Shown: positions 22,872 through 33,977 of the stretch, in pieces
Numbering within the stretch: position 1 is the first letter of the stretch
Layout of the letters: each line of letters opens with the position of its first letter
DNA from: Saccharum officinarum
Lineage: Eukaryota; Streptophyta; Magnoliopsida; Poales; Poaceae
Direction of reading: 5' to 3'
Length of the DNA stretch: 64,000 nt
Assembly: GCA_020631735.1 (NCBI GenBank)
Contig: CM036223.1
Location: 12,959,356-13,023,355 of the forward strand
Translations under genes and position numbers: made by a program
Notes under the pieces: model-generated
What the model saw: only the letters and a program-made list of their open reading frames with translations
Told to the model about the DNA's origin: nothing
Database searches by the model: none

Positions 22872-25395
22872 TCAACCTTCGGTGCTTGATGACTTGACGA
22901 CGGTGACAGGGCAGGTTGCGTTGTTCACGACATAGTCGCTGACACTTCCCAAGAGCACCCTGCAGGAAGATATCAGAAGATCAGCACTGCTATTAGCGAA
23001 GACAGTATGCTCAATTGCCCACAAGTCACAAGAACAGTTTGCGAGCAGCTTGGTACAACCTCTTGAGCTTGCCAAAGCCCCTGCTTCCTATAACCAAGCA
23101 GCTCAACGGGGTGTCATGGATAACTTGACAGAGCTTCTCACGTGGATCTCCCCACAGGACTTTTACAACCACCGTAATCTGTTTGTAAAAAGAAACTCAA
23201 AACCGCAATAAAGCAACACTGAGAAGGAAATGGCAGATAACATGGCCAAAGGCTTGGTGTGCTCACCTCCTTCTGGGTAGCTGTAGTGTTCAGGATGTCC
23301 AAGGTTTCTATGTCGGGTTTTGCTCCATATTTCTTCGCGATAATAGGGTCAGAGAATTCCGAGAGGGGAATCAACGCTATTACATTTAACAAAAAAGAAG
23401 TGCAGTGAGGGTATTGAGCATCCAGGCCATCACATAGATGTTGATGATGTTAAATCATGTTACGATGAAAGTAACATCAACAATGAAAATATTTTGCCCT
23501 ACATTGATGCTATGAAATAGCAAAAGCATAGATTGTAAGCTGAACCATATGGATTACTAGAACTGATCACTCAATCTTAAAAGTGCCGGCTAAACAACAA
23601 CGTAGCGGTACAGCAGCAAGACGTCATGACTTGGTGGACGACGGCGAGAAAGCAACTGCCGGAGGAGCTTCGCCGCGGATTCGACTCTCTTGTCCTCCTC
23701 ACGAGCTGAATGCTTTGGAAGGAGAGGAATGCAAGGACGTTCAATCGCATCGCATCGACGCCGGCGGAGTTGGGAGCGGCCATCAGGCTTGAGGCTGATC
23801 TCTGGGTTGCTGCGGGCTATAAGCGCCTGGCTGTGCTTCAGTCGCGTGTAGCATGAAGCTGCTCTTTAGTCGCACTGTGTATTATCATGTAATCGCAATC
23901 TCGTGCGGATTAGAGGTAGCCTAGGGAGTTGTCTTGAGCTTTGGTAATCTACGGTTTACCAACAGTAAGGGTGTAGTACAAAACTCTTTTCCTGTTTAAT
24001 GAAATACGTGCTCGCACGTTCTCGAAAAAAAAATCTTAAAAGTGGCAGAATAGGATGAATGGAACAGATAAAAAGAAAAAAAAATCTGAATTTCATTTTA
24101 TGTATCCAAAAGATATACTACGCCTGTGTAAGAATACCAGGTCCTGTTCCTTACTCTAGCATAATCATCTCTAACGAAATCGTGATGTCAGAGGCTAGCC
24201 AGGTTAATACTCTTCAGCGAAGATTAAAGTGAACTGCCCATTAGTAGTTTGCATGTTTACTAGCAGCAAATTTACCGCCTAGCAGGCAAACAATCAGCTG
24301 AGCAGTGGCATCTTTCGTTCTGAATAAAGTGGAAAACAGCTTTGACCTCTGAGCTGAACAAAAGCTTATGGTCAATGTGACTGCATCAAGGCGCATATGG
24401 TAGTTAGGAAGTCTTCCATACGAAATTGTACTGAACTAGCAATAGCATCCGCTGGCCGCCGGCCATTAGAAAACCGAGTAAATTGATGGTGAAGTTGACA
24501 CAGATTTAATTTAAGGCATGATTAGTTGCAGGCACACACCTCACACCAATTTCCCCTGTACCATTCTATTTCAACCCCAAATCTTTTGGTTAAAGGTAGG
24601 TCGTGATCCAGCTTTAGGAAAGCATGGTAAACCGAATAAAGGAAATGAATCAGTCCAGACTGGAATATAGCAAAGATACTGCCAGCTTCTAACAACACAC
24701 ATCAGATCAACGACTATTACTCCGAATCCCAAACCCAGATTTGATGGGTTCCCCTACTTTCTCCAAACACAAGGGAGGAGCACCAGTAGGCCAAGATATT
24801 TCCTTTTCTGAAAATTGTTGTCGACTTCGGATGTGATGATCGGCAGGAACAAGTTCTGCAGCCATTTTTTGCAGCAGAAACAGTAACTCCAACAACCGCA
24901 AGCAGAGGCAGGTAAGGCAAGAAGGCCAAGAATCACAGCTACCGCGCGCAGATTGATGGGCAAGATCAGGCGTTATAGTCAATCAATCGCCTCGTACATG
25001 GCACGCAGGGCATGGATCATGGAGCAGCAAGTAATCCGAGGCTTTGCGGATCTTTAACGGCCGCGAAATCGTGCTAGCGCTTGCGTTTGTGGGGGAAAAC
25101 GGTAGCGAGAAAGTTGAGGAACGGGTAGCTCCTAGCTAGCACTAGCAGTAGCACCTAGGAATTGCAATTGGAGGAGGAGGTGGTGGAGATCGGAGAAAGG
25201 GTGCGTACGGGAGCCGGTGGATTCCCAGAGGATGGCCTCGCTCTGCTCGTAGTCGGGCTCCTTGATGACGTGCAGCAGCAGCAGGTGGTCGCCGGCGCGC
25301 AGCAGGTTGGCCGCCGCCCACCGCAGCGCCGCCCGGCTCCCCTCCGAGAAGTCCGTCGCCAGCCCCACCCACCTCTCGCCCTCGGCGCCGGCCAT
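22872..25395 (-). CDS. Universal stress protein (USP family), 4 exons
   Basis: Small nucleotide-binding protein of the UspA fold, usually cytosolic and linked to stress responses. Minus-strand exons: 25395-25209, 23376-23267, 23178-23060, 22959-22872, totalling 504 nt or 167 residues, normal for plant single-domain USPs. The protein starts MAGAEGERWVGLATDFSEGS (beta-1 with the conserved Asp) and ends with GSRGFGKLKRVLLGSVS, which fits the ATP-binding pattern G-2x-G-9x-G-S. HDTPLSCLVIGSRG precedes it. Intron 1 (23377-25208) is long and contains a 5'-truncated LINE in antisense orientation. All splice borders are GT-AG. Phase is consistent through all junctions. Confidence 0.92.
23586..24031 (+). 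mobile_element. 5'-truncated LINE insertion with 13-bp target duplication
   Basis: The last 446 bp of an L1-like element. The plus-strand frame from about 23715 reads WKERNARTFNRIASTPAEL and then LWVAAGYKRLAVLQSRV, the typical C-terminus of plant L1 ORF2. The 3' end is TTCTCG plus an A run (24024-24031). The exact 13-bp duplication AATCTTAAAAGTG flanks it at 23573-23585 and 24032-24044. It sits in intron 1 of the USP gene. Confidence 0.92.
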
Positions 25396-25558
25396 TTCCT
25401 CCTCAAGCTCCTCTCCTCCTCTCCTACAGGTTGTTTCCTCTCCCCGTACAGGTTCTTGACGACTTGACCTCGTGGTGGTGGATGTATGGACTGCGGAAGG
25501 CGGTGGAGGTGGCCTCCGGCCTATTTGATATTTTGATTGATGCCAAGGACACTTGTCA

Positions 25559-25671
25559 CGGATGTGCATGTGGCAGTGACAATGATCCCGGCAGGCTACC
25601 TTGATTGTACCACGAAGGTTTCGGTACGGATGTGCATGTGGAAGTGACAATGATCCCTACCTTGATTGTAC
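25559..25671. repeat. Two-copy tandem repeat upstream of the USP gene
   Basis: CGGATGTGCATGTGG.AGTGAC begins at 25559 and 25627 (period 68 bp, second copy shorter). It lies in the promoter or 5' UTR of the minus-strand USP gene. Confidence 0.8.
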
Positions 25672-26397
25672 TCGGATCCAGCAAAAAAAATATGAGGTAG
25701 GGCGCAAATGTAAACCAAATTTGATCGATATTTCAGCTTAGGCATGTATGTATACCGTAGTTATATTTTAGAATATAATAATTATATTGTAATCCGTAAT
25801 TCAGCAAACAAATGATATACGTGAAGATTAAAGTTGATTAACTCACATGAAAAGCACATAAGGAGATTTTTTTTCTACTCGCCTCCCCCATCCATCAGCC
25901 AAGGCACCATTCTCTAATTCACACACACAAAAAAATTCCTAAATCCCCAATTCCTCGTAGCATTCACTGAGAGTCTGAGACTGAGGCCTAAGGGGTGGCA
26001 GCCGGCAGGGGCCCGCGACGCCACACACCCACTGCCGAGCGCCCGAGCGCCGCGCGCCGCACGCTGCCGAGCCGACCGAGCGGAGTTCAGGAGTTGACAT
26101 TCGTATGCTCGTGCCTGCCTCCTGCTTGTTGTATGCCTAACTGGATCAGACTGTGATGGGCCATTGGGCCTAGCTAGATGGCCCAGTCTACATGGTCACA
26201 GATGGCCCTAACGCAGTCAGCCACCATCAGCCTAGCCACAAGTCGTCTTCTACCTCGGATTCATCCGTCGCCTGCTCATCGCTCGAGTTTCGGGAGCCGG
26301 GACGTCACCGACCGGGGGCAAGGTAGGGGCGGTATTCGCCGAAGGGGAGGTAGGGCGGCCGCCCTAGCTCGCCCTATTGGTGGATCCGCCTATGGAC
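25672..26397. other. Intergenic, no gene seen
   Basis: Upstream of the USP gene. AT-rich to 25900, then GC-rich patches (26000-26090, 26290-26380) without a coherent coding frame. Confidence 0.5.
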
Positions 26398-27265
26398 CAA
26401 CGGCGGAACCAAGAATTATACATAGGGACCAGCTACACAGATTAACTTATAAAATTTGGGCATGGCTATACTAGTTAGGTTCCTCATGGTAGCCGTATGG
26501 GTTAATTTATCGACTTAACATGCATGCTTGCACATTCTTATATTCTAGGAGGATTCTCCGCGCGTTGCCGCAGGTACGAAGGAGGAATATAAATAGGTTA
26601 GAATGTTAACTAATAAGAAATATAAGATGTATATGTCTGGTGTTGCTAATGTAGGAACATGATATAATATATATATATTTATTAACATAATCGTAGAGAT
26701 TGTATCCATGGTGGATGATGTGTCTCGCTGATGTGGATATCATAATTCTTATGCTCGTGAACTTTAATTGCAAATGATAGTGGACTGCTAAGATTGACAC
26801 CTTACATATCAAGAGAAATTGCTAGTGACAAATGATAGTGGGTTGCTGAGGTGGACGCCTTGCATGTCAAGAGAAATAGGTAATGAGGTTTATCTTTATA
26901 AGAGATATAGATATGTATTCTACGATTTAAGACTATATTCTTTAAGTGGTAGATACATGCCCTTTAACAGCAAGGTTCTACAATGACTTCATAGATCTCG
27001 AGAACTAACGACTTAGTCTTTCAGATTTGTTTATAGGAATAATTTTGTTATCTAGTGTTTTTTGGATATGCTCAAATGGGTAATTTTAATTTCTTATATA
27101 GTTGTGCTTTGTATAATTTTATATTAATAGGTATATGTGATAGGAATTTTGTTATATTCTTTCTTAGTATAAATAAAAATTATAAACTTATAGTGGTAAA
27201 AGTTTTTTGGCATGATATGTTAAGGGGGCCATGGCCCCTGCCAGCCCCCCTTGGCTCCGTCACTG
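26398..27265. mobile_element. hAT-like non-autonomous element
   Basis: The left end CAACGGCGGAACCA and the reverse complement of the right end, CAGTGACGGAGCCA, are imperfect terminal inverted repeats close to the 2802-3208 MITE. Just inside the right end is the GGGGGCCATGGCCCC hairpin common in this grass family. The interior is AT-rich and carries a 57-bp tandem repeat (26772-26820, 26829-26877). No transposase and no clear 8-bp duplication, so it is old or its ends are slightly misplaced. Confidence 0.6.
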
Positions 27266-27350
27266 ACTACGACGGTTTCGGTTTGGTGTGTTTCTGGCTC
27301 CTTCCTTATATCTTCTTCTGCTAAAACAGGTCCCGTATGACAGGGCTTCT

Positions 27351-29619
27351 TGTAAGGTCCTAGATGGCTAGAGGGGGGGTGAATAGCCTATATAAAAATT
27401 CTACAAGCACCACTAAGCAAACTTGTTAGAATAACAAACGGCGTAAAGCGAGTTTTGCTTAGCCAAAGGTTGTGATGCAAGCCTCCTATCCACAAGTCTA
27501 GTAGATTATGATCTCTAGTTCACACAAGTGCTAAGTCACTAACTTACACTAGTGAGCAAGCTAACAACTACTAGAAAAGTCTACCACTAGAGTTACACAA
27601 GATAATCTAGTAAAAGTAAATGCGAGAGATAGGATTGTGAATCTTATACCGACGGTGGAGTGAAGATGTTGCCAATCACCAAGATGATGTACAATCAATC
27701 AATATTGACAATAACATAATATGAAGACCAATCACCGGGAGACAAGAGACACAATATTTTGTTCACCCGGTGTTCACTTGTGCACCGACAAGCTACGTCA
27801 CCGGTTGTGTCGACCAACACTTAGATGGTTCCTCGGTGCGACCCTCAAGTCACTTGCCCCTCAAGGCACGCCCCGCAAGGCACCGCAAGACACCACTCTC
27901 AAGTGAGGTAACTCAATGACACGCGCAATTTACTAGAGTTGCTTTTGGCGTCCCGCCGAGGAAAGCACACGAACCTCTTACAATCAACCGGAGGTGGCCA
28001 AGAACAATTACCTTCTCTTGCCAACGCCTCCAACAATCTCCAAGCCGGCTAGGAGCGGTACTCTCCAAGAGTAACAAGAAATCCACCGGCTAAACCACCC
28101 ACAAGTGCCACTAGATGCCCTCAAGCTATGCAATGCACTTTGGGATCACTCAATCTCACTTATGATTTGCAATCACTCAAGAGAGATGAGTGGGAGGAGA
28201 TGTTCTAGCTCAAAGGATGCACAAGAGTGTTAGAAATGCCAAGTTACCTCCCCAAGGGCTGGCCAACGAGTATTTATAAGCATCCCATCCAAATAGAGCC
28301 GTTATACCCCTTCACTGGGTTCTGTCGGGATGACCGGACGCTCCGGTCATAACTGACCGGACGCGCTCAACCGCGTCCGATCCTCCAACGGTCACTGCGC
28401 CAACGGTCAATCCCCATGACCGGACGCGCCTCTCAAAACGACCGGACGCGCTCAACCGCGTCCGATCCTCCAACGGTCACTGACCCTCAACGGTCAAACC
28501 AATGACCGGACGCGCTGCTTCGAACGACCGGACGCGCCGGTCGCACAGCACGCGCCCGCGAAACAACGACCGGACGTGCTCCTCGCAACGACCGGACGCG
28601 ACAGTGCCCGCGTCCGGTGTGAGTCCAGTAAGCTCCTTCAACGATCGGACGCGTCCGATCGTGTGTGACCGGACGCGCCTCGCGTCCGATCGTCCTCTGC
28701 GAACCTCAGTTCCTTCTGGGCGCATGACCGGACGCTCCGGTCCCGCGAGTGACCGGACGCGCCGGTTGCAAACCCTAGCCCATGCGCCTGACAGCTGACC
28801 GGACGCGTCCGGTCATTCCATGACCGCGTCCGGTGCAGCGTCCGGTCACCTCTGTGACCTCCGTTCGCCTCCGTTTCTTTTCCGACTTCCGGCGTAGTGG
28901 AAAATAGGCTTTTCATTTCCCCGAAATCGCCTGAATCCCACGCTCGCAAGCTCGGTGGGAGGGAGAGAGAGTCCCAAACCCTCTCTACCACCCAAACTCC
29001 AACACCTTCGTAAATGTGCTAACACCAACAAGTGATCACCACCTTGTGTACGTGTGTTAACATTTTCACAATCATTTTCGAAGGTTTTCCAGTTAGCTCA
29101 CTAGGTCCTACATGCAATGCACTTCATGAATTCACCTAGTGGCACCCATGCATCGAATAACCGATAAGACTTCCCCTCTTAATAGTTCGGCTATCGATCC
29201 TAAACCACTCACACCCTCTATGGTGTCTTGAGTGCAAAACAAAATGGCCCTATGGTTATACCTTTGCCTTGAGCCCATTTTGTTTCTCCAAATGATATGA
29301 TCCACTTCATATCATCACATGACCGTCTTGATCCATCGACCTTGACTTTACTTGCTCTTCACCGTTGCATCGGTCCGTCGGCGCCAAGTCTTGCTCAAGC
29401 TTCACCATCGCATGGTCCCTCACTTCGAAGCCTCGACTTGCCCTTCACCCTCACAACCGGTCCATCGAGCCAAGCATCACTTCGGTCTTCATCATCTTGG
29501 TCACATGAGTTAATGTCGTGTCTCATATTCAATGACCACCTTTATCTAAATCATCCACTTAGATACAAAGGTTAGTCCTAGGTTTCATCAATTAGCCAAA
29601 ACCAAACTAGGGACTTTCA
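27351..29619 (-). repeat. 3' LTR of element A
   Basis: Reads TGAAAGTCC...CCTTACA on the minus strand. TATA box TATAAATA is the complement of 28271-28278. Upstream of it (28328-28850) is the palindromic GACCGGACGCG array. Confidence 0.95.
28328..28850 (-). repeat. GACCGGACGCG half-site array in U3 (element A 3' LTR)
   Basis: At least twenty half-sites GACCGGACG(CG) or CGTCCGRTC, in both orientations, including the perfect 18-bp palindrome GACCGGACGCGTCCGGTC at 28797-28814. The array ends about 50 bp upstream of the LTR TATA box. Two matches to TCCAACGGTCA are embedded (28384-28394, 28469-28479). Confidence 0.9.
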
Positions 29620-30765
29620 ATCTCCCCCTTTTTGGTAATTGATGACAACCCTCACAAAGATGATTTTGATAATAAAAGTTTTGAACTTGTCATACTTGTC
29701 CAATCATTATGCTCATAAATAAAATTTGGACAATTATCACAAGCTCGGTTTTGGTAGCATTAGCTCCCCCTACATATGTGCATAGAGTTTGGATTGAAAG
29801 CTTTGCACATATGCATGGATAGAAATGTTGAGAGAGTAATTCTACCAAAATGATGCTAAGGTGTAAGAAATGGACCTATGAAGCGTGATACCAATCGGAG
29901 TTGCCTTTTACACCATCCTTAGCATCATGAAGTAACTAGACATCCATCAAAACTCAAGAACCCCGTGAGATCAATATTATATGTAAAGGTTCTTGAACCA
30001 CTTGTAAAGCTAACCACTTGTAAGGCTTTAGGCAAGTCTAGATACCACATGTAAACTATTCCTATGCATGCTAGTAGATCATTTCATCATCCAATTTCTA
30101 TACTAGCATTGTACCACACAAGCATGTATATTGAATTTAAATACATGTGCAATGAGCAAGTCATATGAGAATGCACAAACAAATGCAACAACTTTGTTTA
30201 TGAGCTTGCTCCCCCTACTTGTGTGCATCAAAATTTTATTTACCCCTTTATCATGTTGAATCATCTTTTTCTCTCCCCCTTTGTCAACAACTTACCCAAA
30301 AATAGGATCAAATTGTGGAGAGAAGGAAAAGTGTTTGATGGAGTAGATTGAAATTAATTCGATACCATATGTAAGGTTAAATATTTTATCAAATTTGGTT
30401 TAACCTAGAATACTTGCCAAAGATATTTAATTCGATTTGAACCAAAGACAAGCTTCTTCACTCCTCAAAATAAGGGTTATCTTGCCTATGTTGAATTAAA
30501 CACTTATAGCAAATCTTCTAGATTCAACACTAGGTTTACAAGCTCACAAACATGTCATATGCCACCACTAGATCAAAATAAGCATAGAAGCAATAGTGGT
30601 AACATATATCCATCAAATTCATTTGATTTATCATGAATGCTTATGCGTACCACTTATTATGTCTACATGCTCTATCAAGTCCTTAGCATAGGATGAATGA
30701 CATGTCAATCAATTTTACCTTGCAATGTCGAAGGAGAGGCATGTCAATAAGTGGGTGGGGTGCAT
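29620..30765 (-). other. Post-pol spacer of element A
   Basis: About 1.1 kb between the pol stop and the 3' LTR, AT-rich and without an open frame. Besides the tract next to the LTR it holds further purine runs (GGGGGAG on the minus strand) near 29765, 30211 and 30273. Confidence 0.7.
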
Positions 30766-33700
30766 TCAACTCATGTTTGAGAAATCAAGAATGTTCAATT
30801 CATTCCTTAGCTTGCAAAACCTCTTTTCATCAAGTGGCTTAGTGAGAATATCGGCAAGTTGATCATCGGTGCCAACACTTTCAATGGCAATATCTCCCTT
30901 TTGTTGATGATCTCTAATGAAATGATGCCTTATGTCAATATGCTTTGTTCTTCCATGTTGAACTGGGTTTTGTATCATCTTGATTGCACTCTCATTATCA
31001 CATAGCAATGGCACATTCTTGAAGTTGAGGCCATAATCCTTCAAAGTTGATTTCATCCATAGCAATTGTGCACAACAACTCCCCGCTCTCACATATTCGG
31101 CTTCGGCGGTAGAGATTGCCACAGTATTTTGTTTCTTTGAGGACCATGACACAAGTGATCTTCCAAGTAATTGACATGTGCCACTTGTGCTCTTTCTATT
31201 GATCTTGCAACCCCCATAGTCGGAGTCCGAATATCCAATCAATTCAAACTTTGACCCCTTGGGATACCATAGTCCAACATCTCTTGTTTGCTTCAAGTAC
31301 CTCAATATTCTTTTTACGGCCGTGAGATGACTTTCTCTAGGTGAGGCTTGATATCTAGCACACATGCAAACACTAAACATGACATCCGGCCTTGATGCGG
31401 TGACATAGAGTAGACTTCCAATCAAAGACCGATATTCCTTTTGATTCACCATTTTGCCATCAAGATCACTATCCAAATTGCCATTTGTGCCCATTGGAGT
31501 TGAAATTGGCTTTGCATCTTGCATTCCAAACTTCTTCAACATGTCCCTTATGTATTTCCCTTGACTCACAAATGTTCCATTCTTCAATTGCTTGACTTGG
31601 AGACCAAGGAAGTAGCTAAGTTCACCAATCATAGACATTTCAAACTCTTTGGCCATCATAGCACCAAATTCTTCACAATAAGCTTGATCGGTTGATCCAA
31701 AGATGATGTCATCAACATATATTTGCACTATGAATAGATCATTTCCAATCTTCTTGGTGAATAGAGTAGTATCAACCTTGCCCATTTTGAATCCTTTAGA
31801 GAGAAGGAAATCCCTTAGCCTCTCATACCATGCTCTAGGTGCTTGCTTTAAGCCATATAAAGCCTTCTTCAACTTGTAGACATGGTTGGGTTTCTTGTCA
31901 TCTTCAAATCCGGGCGGTTGCTCAACAAATACTAACTCATTGATGATCCCATTGAGAAATGCACTTTTGACATCCATTTGATATAGTTTGATATTGTGTG
32001 CACAAGCATAAGCCAATAGAATCCTTATTGCCTCCAATCTTGCCACGGGAGCATATGTCTCATCATAGTCAAGACCTTCAACTTGAGTGTAACCTTGAGC
32101 AACTAGTCTTGCTTTGTTTCTCACTACAATGCCATCTTGATCTTGCTTGTTTTTGAACACCCATTTGGTTCCAATCACATTGTAGTCATTTGGCCTTTCT
32201 ACCAATTCCCAAACATCATTTCTTGTGAAATTGTTAAGCTCTTCTTGCATAGCCATGATCCAATCGGCATCCTTCAAAGCTTCTTCTATTTTCTTTGGTT
32301 CTATGGTTGACACAAATGATGCATGCTCACAAAACATAGTCAATCTTGATCTTGTTTGCACACCACTTCTAATATCACCAATAATACTATTAATGGGATG
32401 ATCTCTTGAAACATGTTGTGGTTGGAGTACTTGCACTTGATTGCTTGAGCTTGGTTGATCACTTGATGTATCTCGATGAGAAGAACTAGCACCTTGATCT
32501 TGCACTTGAGAGTCACTAGCTAGCTTGAATGGAGAATTGAGCACTTGATCTTTATCATCATCTTGAATATCAATAACTTGCTTTGCTCTAATGTCCCCAA
32601 TGTCCATGTTCTTCATTGCTTCCACCAATAGAGTTCCACTAACATCATCTAGATTCTCTTCTTCATCTTGTGACCCATTGGTTTCATCAAATTGCACATC
32701 ATGGACTTCTTCTAGAATGCCACTTGAGTTGTTCCAAACTCTATAAGCTTTGCTTGTAGTTGAATAACCAAGTAGGAACCCCTCATCACATCTTTTGTCA
32801 AACTTTCCCAATCTAGTGCCCTTCTTCAAGATATAGCATTTGCAACCAAACACCCTAAAGTAAGAAATATTGGGCTTTCTTCCATGAAGTAACTCATATG
32901 GGGTCTTCTCTAGCAATGGATGACAATATAATCTATTGATGTAGTAGCAAGCGGTATTGATTGCTTCATCCCAAAATGATTGACTCACATTGTACTCATG
33001 AAGCATTGATCTAGCCATATCAAGCAATGTTCTATTCTTCCTCTCAACTAGGCCATTTGATTGTGGAGTGTACTTGGCCGAGAATTGATGTCCAATACCA
33101 TAATGATCACAAAGTTCTTCAATTCTTGTATTCTTGAACTCACTTCCATTGTCACTTCTCACTTTCTTGATTCTAATCTCAAACTCATTGTGAACTCTAG
33201 TGAGAAATGTCTTGAAGGTGTCAAACACTTCACTTTTGTCACTAAGAAAGAATACCCATGTGAATCTTGTGAAGTCATCCACTATGACAAAGCCATACTT
33301 GTTGCCGCCTATGCTTGTATATGTTGTTGGTCCAAATAGATCCATGTGCATCAACTCAAATGCTTTGCATGTGCTCATTGTACTCTTCTTTGGATGTGAG
33401 CTTCCAACTTGCTTCCCGGCTTGACATGCACTACAAAGCTTATTCTTCTCAAATTCAACATCTTTCAAACCATTGACAAGATTGTGAGTTGTAAGCTTCT
33501 TCAATTGTTTCATGCCAACATGACCAAGCCTTCTATGCCAAAGCCAACCCATGCTTGATTTGGAGACTAAGCAAGTTGTCAAAGAAGTTTCTCTAGCATT
33601 GAAGTCAACTAGGTAGAGATTCTCATATCTAAAGCCCTTGAATGCCACATTTGAACCATCCACACTAATAACTTCCACATCATCAACCCCAAAGATGCAT

Positions 33701-33966
33701 TTGTAGCCTAGATCACATATTTGTGCCACGGATAGAAGATTGAAATCCAAACTTTCAACTAGCAACACATTGGAGATACTCATATCATTTGATATTGCAA
33801 TCTTGCCCAAGCCAATAACCTTGCCTTTCTTGTTATTGCCAAATGTGATAGAATCAACACCACTATCATTGTCATTGAATGAATCAAACATTCTTGATGT
33901 ACCGGTCATGTGTTGAGTGCACCCACTATCAATAATCCAATGCCTTCCTCCGGCTTTATAATTGAC
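30766..33966 (-). CDS. Element A pol: protease, integrase, RT, RNase H
   Basis: Open frame of 1066 codons. Protease motif DSGCTQHM lies near its start. Then GAG-pre-integrase (WHRRLGHVGM with CSACQAGK), integrase DDE core (MDLFGPT, RSDNGSEF, QSNGLVERKN), reverse transcriptase (QMDVKSAFLNG; YVDDIIFGS), and RNase H (GYSDSDYGG; STAEAEY; KHIDIRHHF). No internal stop, so it may encode active enzymes. The frame opens directly after a TAG (complement of 33967-33969) and is in a different frame from the gag end at 33978, which it does not overlap. An intron acceptor at this TAG is a plausible way to express it. Confidence 0.93.
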   Translation of the reverse strand, partial: VNYKAGGRHWIIDSGCTQHMTGTSRMFDSFNDNDSGVDSITFGNNKKGKVIGLGKIAISNDMSISNVLLVESLDFNLLSVAQICDLGYKCIFGVDDVEVISVDGSNVAFKGFRYENLYLVDFNARETSLTTCLVSKSSMGWLWHRRLGHVGMKQLKKLTTHNLVNGLKDVEFEKNKLCSACQAGKQVGSSHPKKSTMSTCKAFELMHMDLFGPTTYTSIGGNKYGFVIVDDFTRFTWVFFLSDKSEVFDTFKTFLTRVHNEFEIRIKKVRSDNGSEFKNTRIEELCDHYGIGHQFSAKYTPQSNGLVERKNRTLLDMARSMLHEYNVSQSFWDEAINTACYYINRLYCHPLLEKTPYELLHGRKPNISYFRVFGCKCYILKKGTRLGKFDKRCDEGFLLGYSTTSKAYRVWNNSSGILEEVHDVQFDETNGSQDEEENLDDVSGTLLVEAMKNMDIGDIRAKQVIDIQDDDKDQVLNSPFKLASDSQVQDQGASSSHRDTSSDQPSSSNQVQVLQPQHVSRDHPINSIIGDIRSGVQTRSRLTMFCEHASFVSTIEPKKIEEALKDADWIMAMQEELNNFTRNDVWELVERPNDYNVIGTKWVFKNKQDQDGIVVRNKARLVAQGYTQVEGLDYDETYAPVARLEAIRILLAYACAHNIKLYQMDVKSAFLNGIINELVFVEQPPGFEDDKKPNHVYKLKKALYGLKQAPRAWYERLRDFLLSKGFKMGKVDTTLFTKKIGNDLFIVQIYVDDIIFGSTDQAYCEEFGAMMAKEFEMSMIGELSYFLGLQVKQLKNGTFVSQGKYIRDMLKKFGMQDAKPISTPMGTNGNLDSDLDGKMVNQKEYRSLIGSLLYVTASRPDVMFSVCMCARYQASPRESHLTAVKRILRYLKQTRDVGLWYPKGSKFELIGYSDSDYGGCKINRKSTSGTCQLLGRSLVSWSSKKQNTVAISTAEAEYVRAGSCCAQLLWMKSTLKDYGLNFKNVPLLCDNESAIKMIQNPVQHGRTKHIDIRHHFIRDHQQKGDIAIESVGTDDQLADILTKPLDEKRFCKLRNELNILDFSNMS

Positions 33967-33977
33967 CTACAAGCAAA

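Noticed and set aside
28328..28850. Half-site arrays as a CRISPR array or centromeric satellite
   Set aside because: Units are of irregular spacing and both orientations, inside LTRs of a eukaryotic genome; no regular repeat-spacer or satellite period.
28477..28991. Small frames with repeated DRTRPV/RVRS peptides, also at 37236-37750, 39656-40236, 45192-45645, 52510-53033 and 55651-56109
   Set aside because: They are translations of the GACCGGACGCG arrays in LTR U3; the peptide repeat follows from the DNA repeat.
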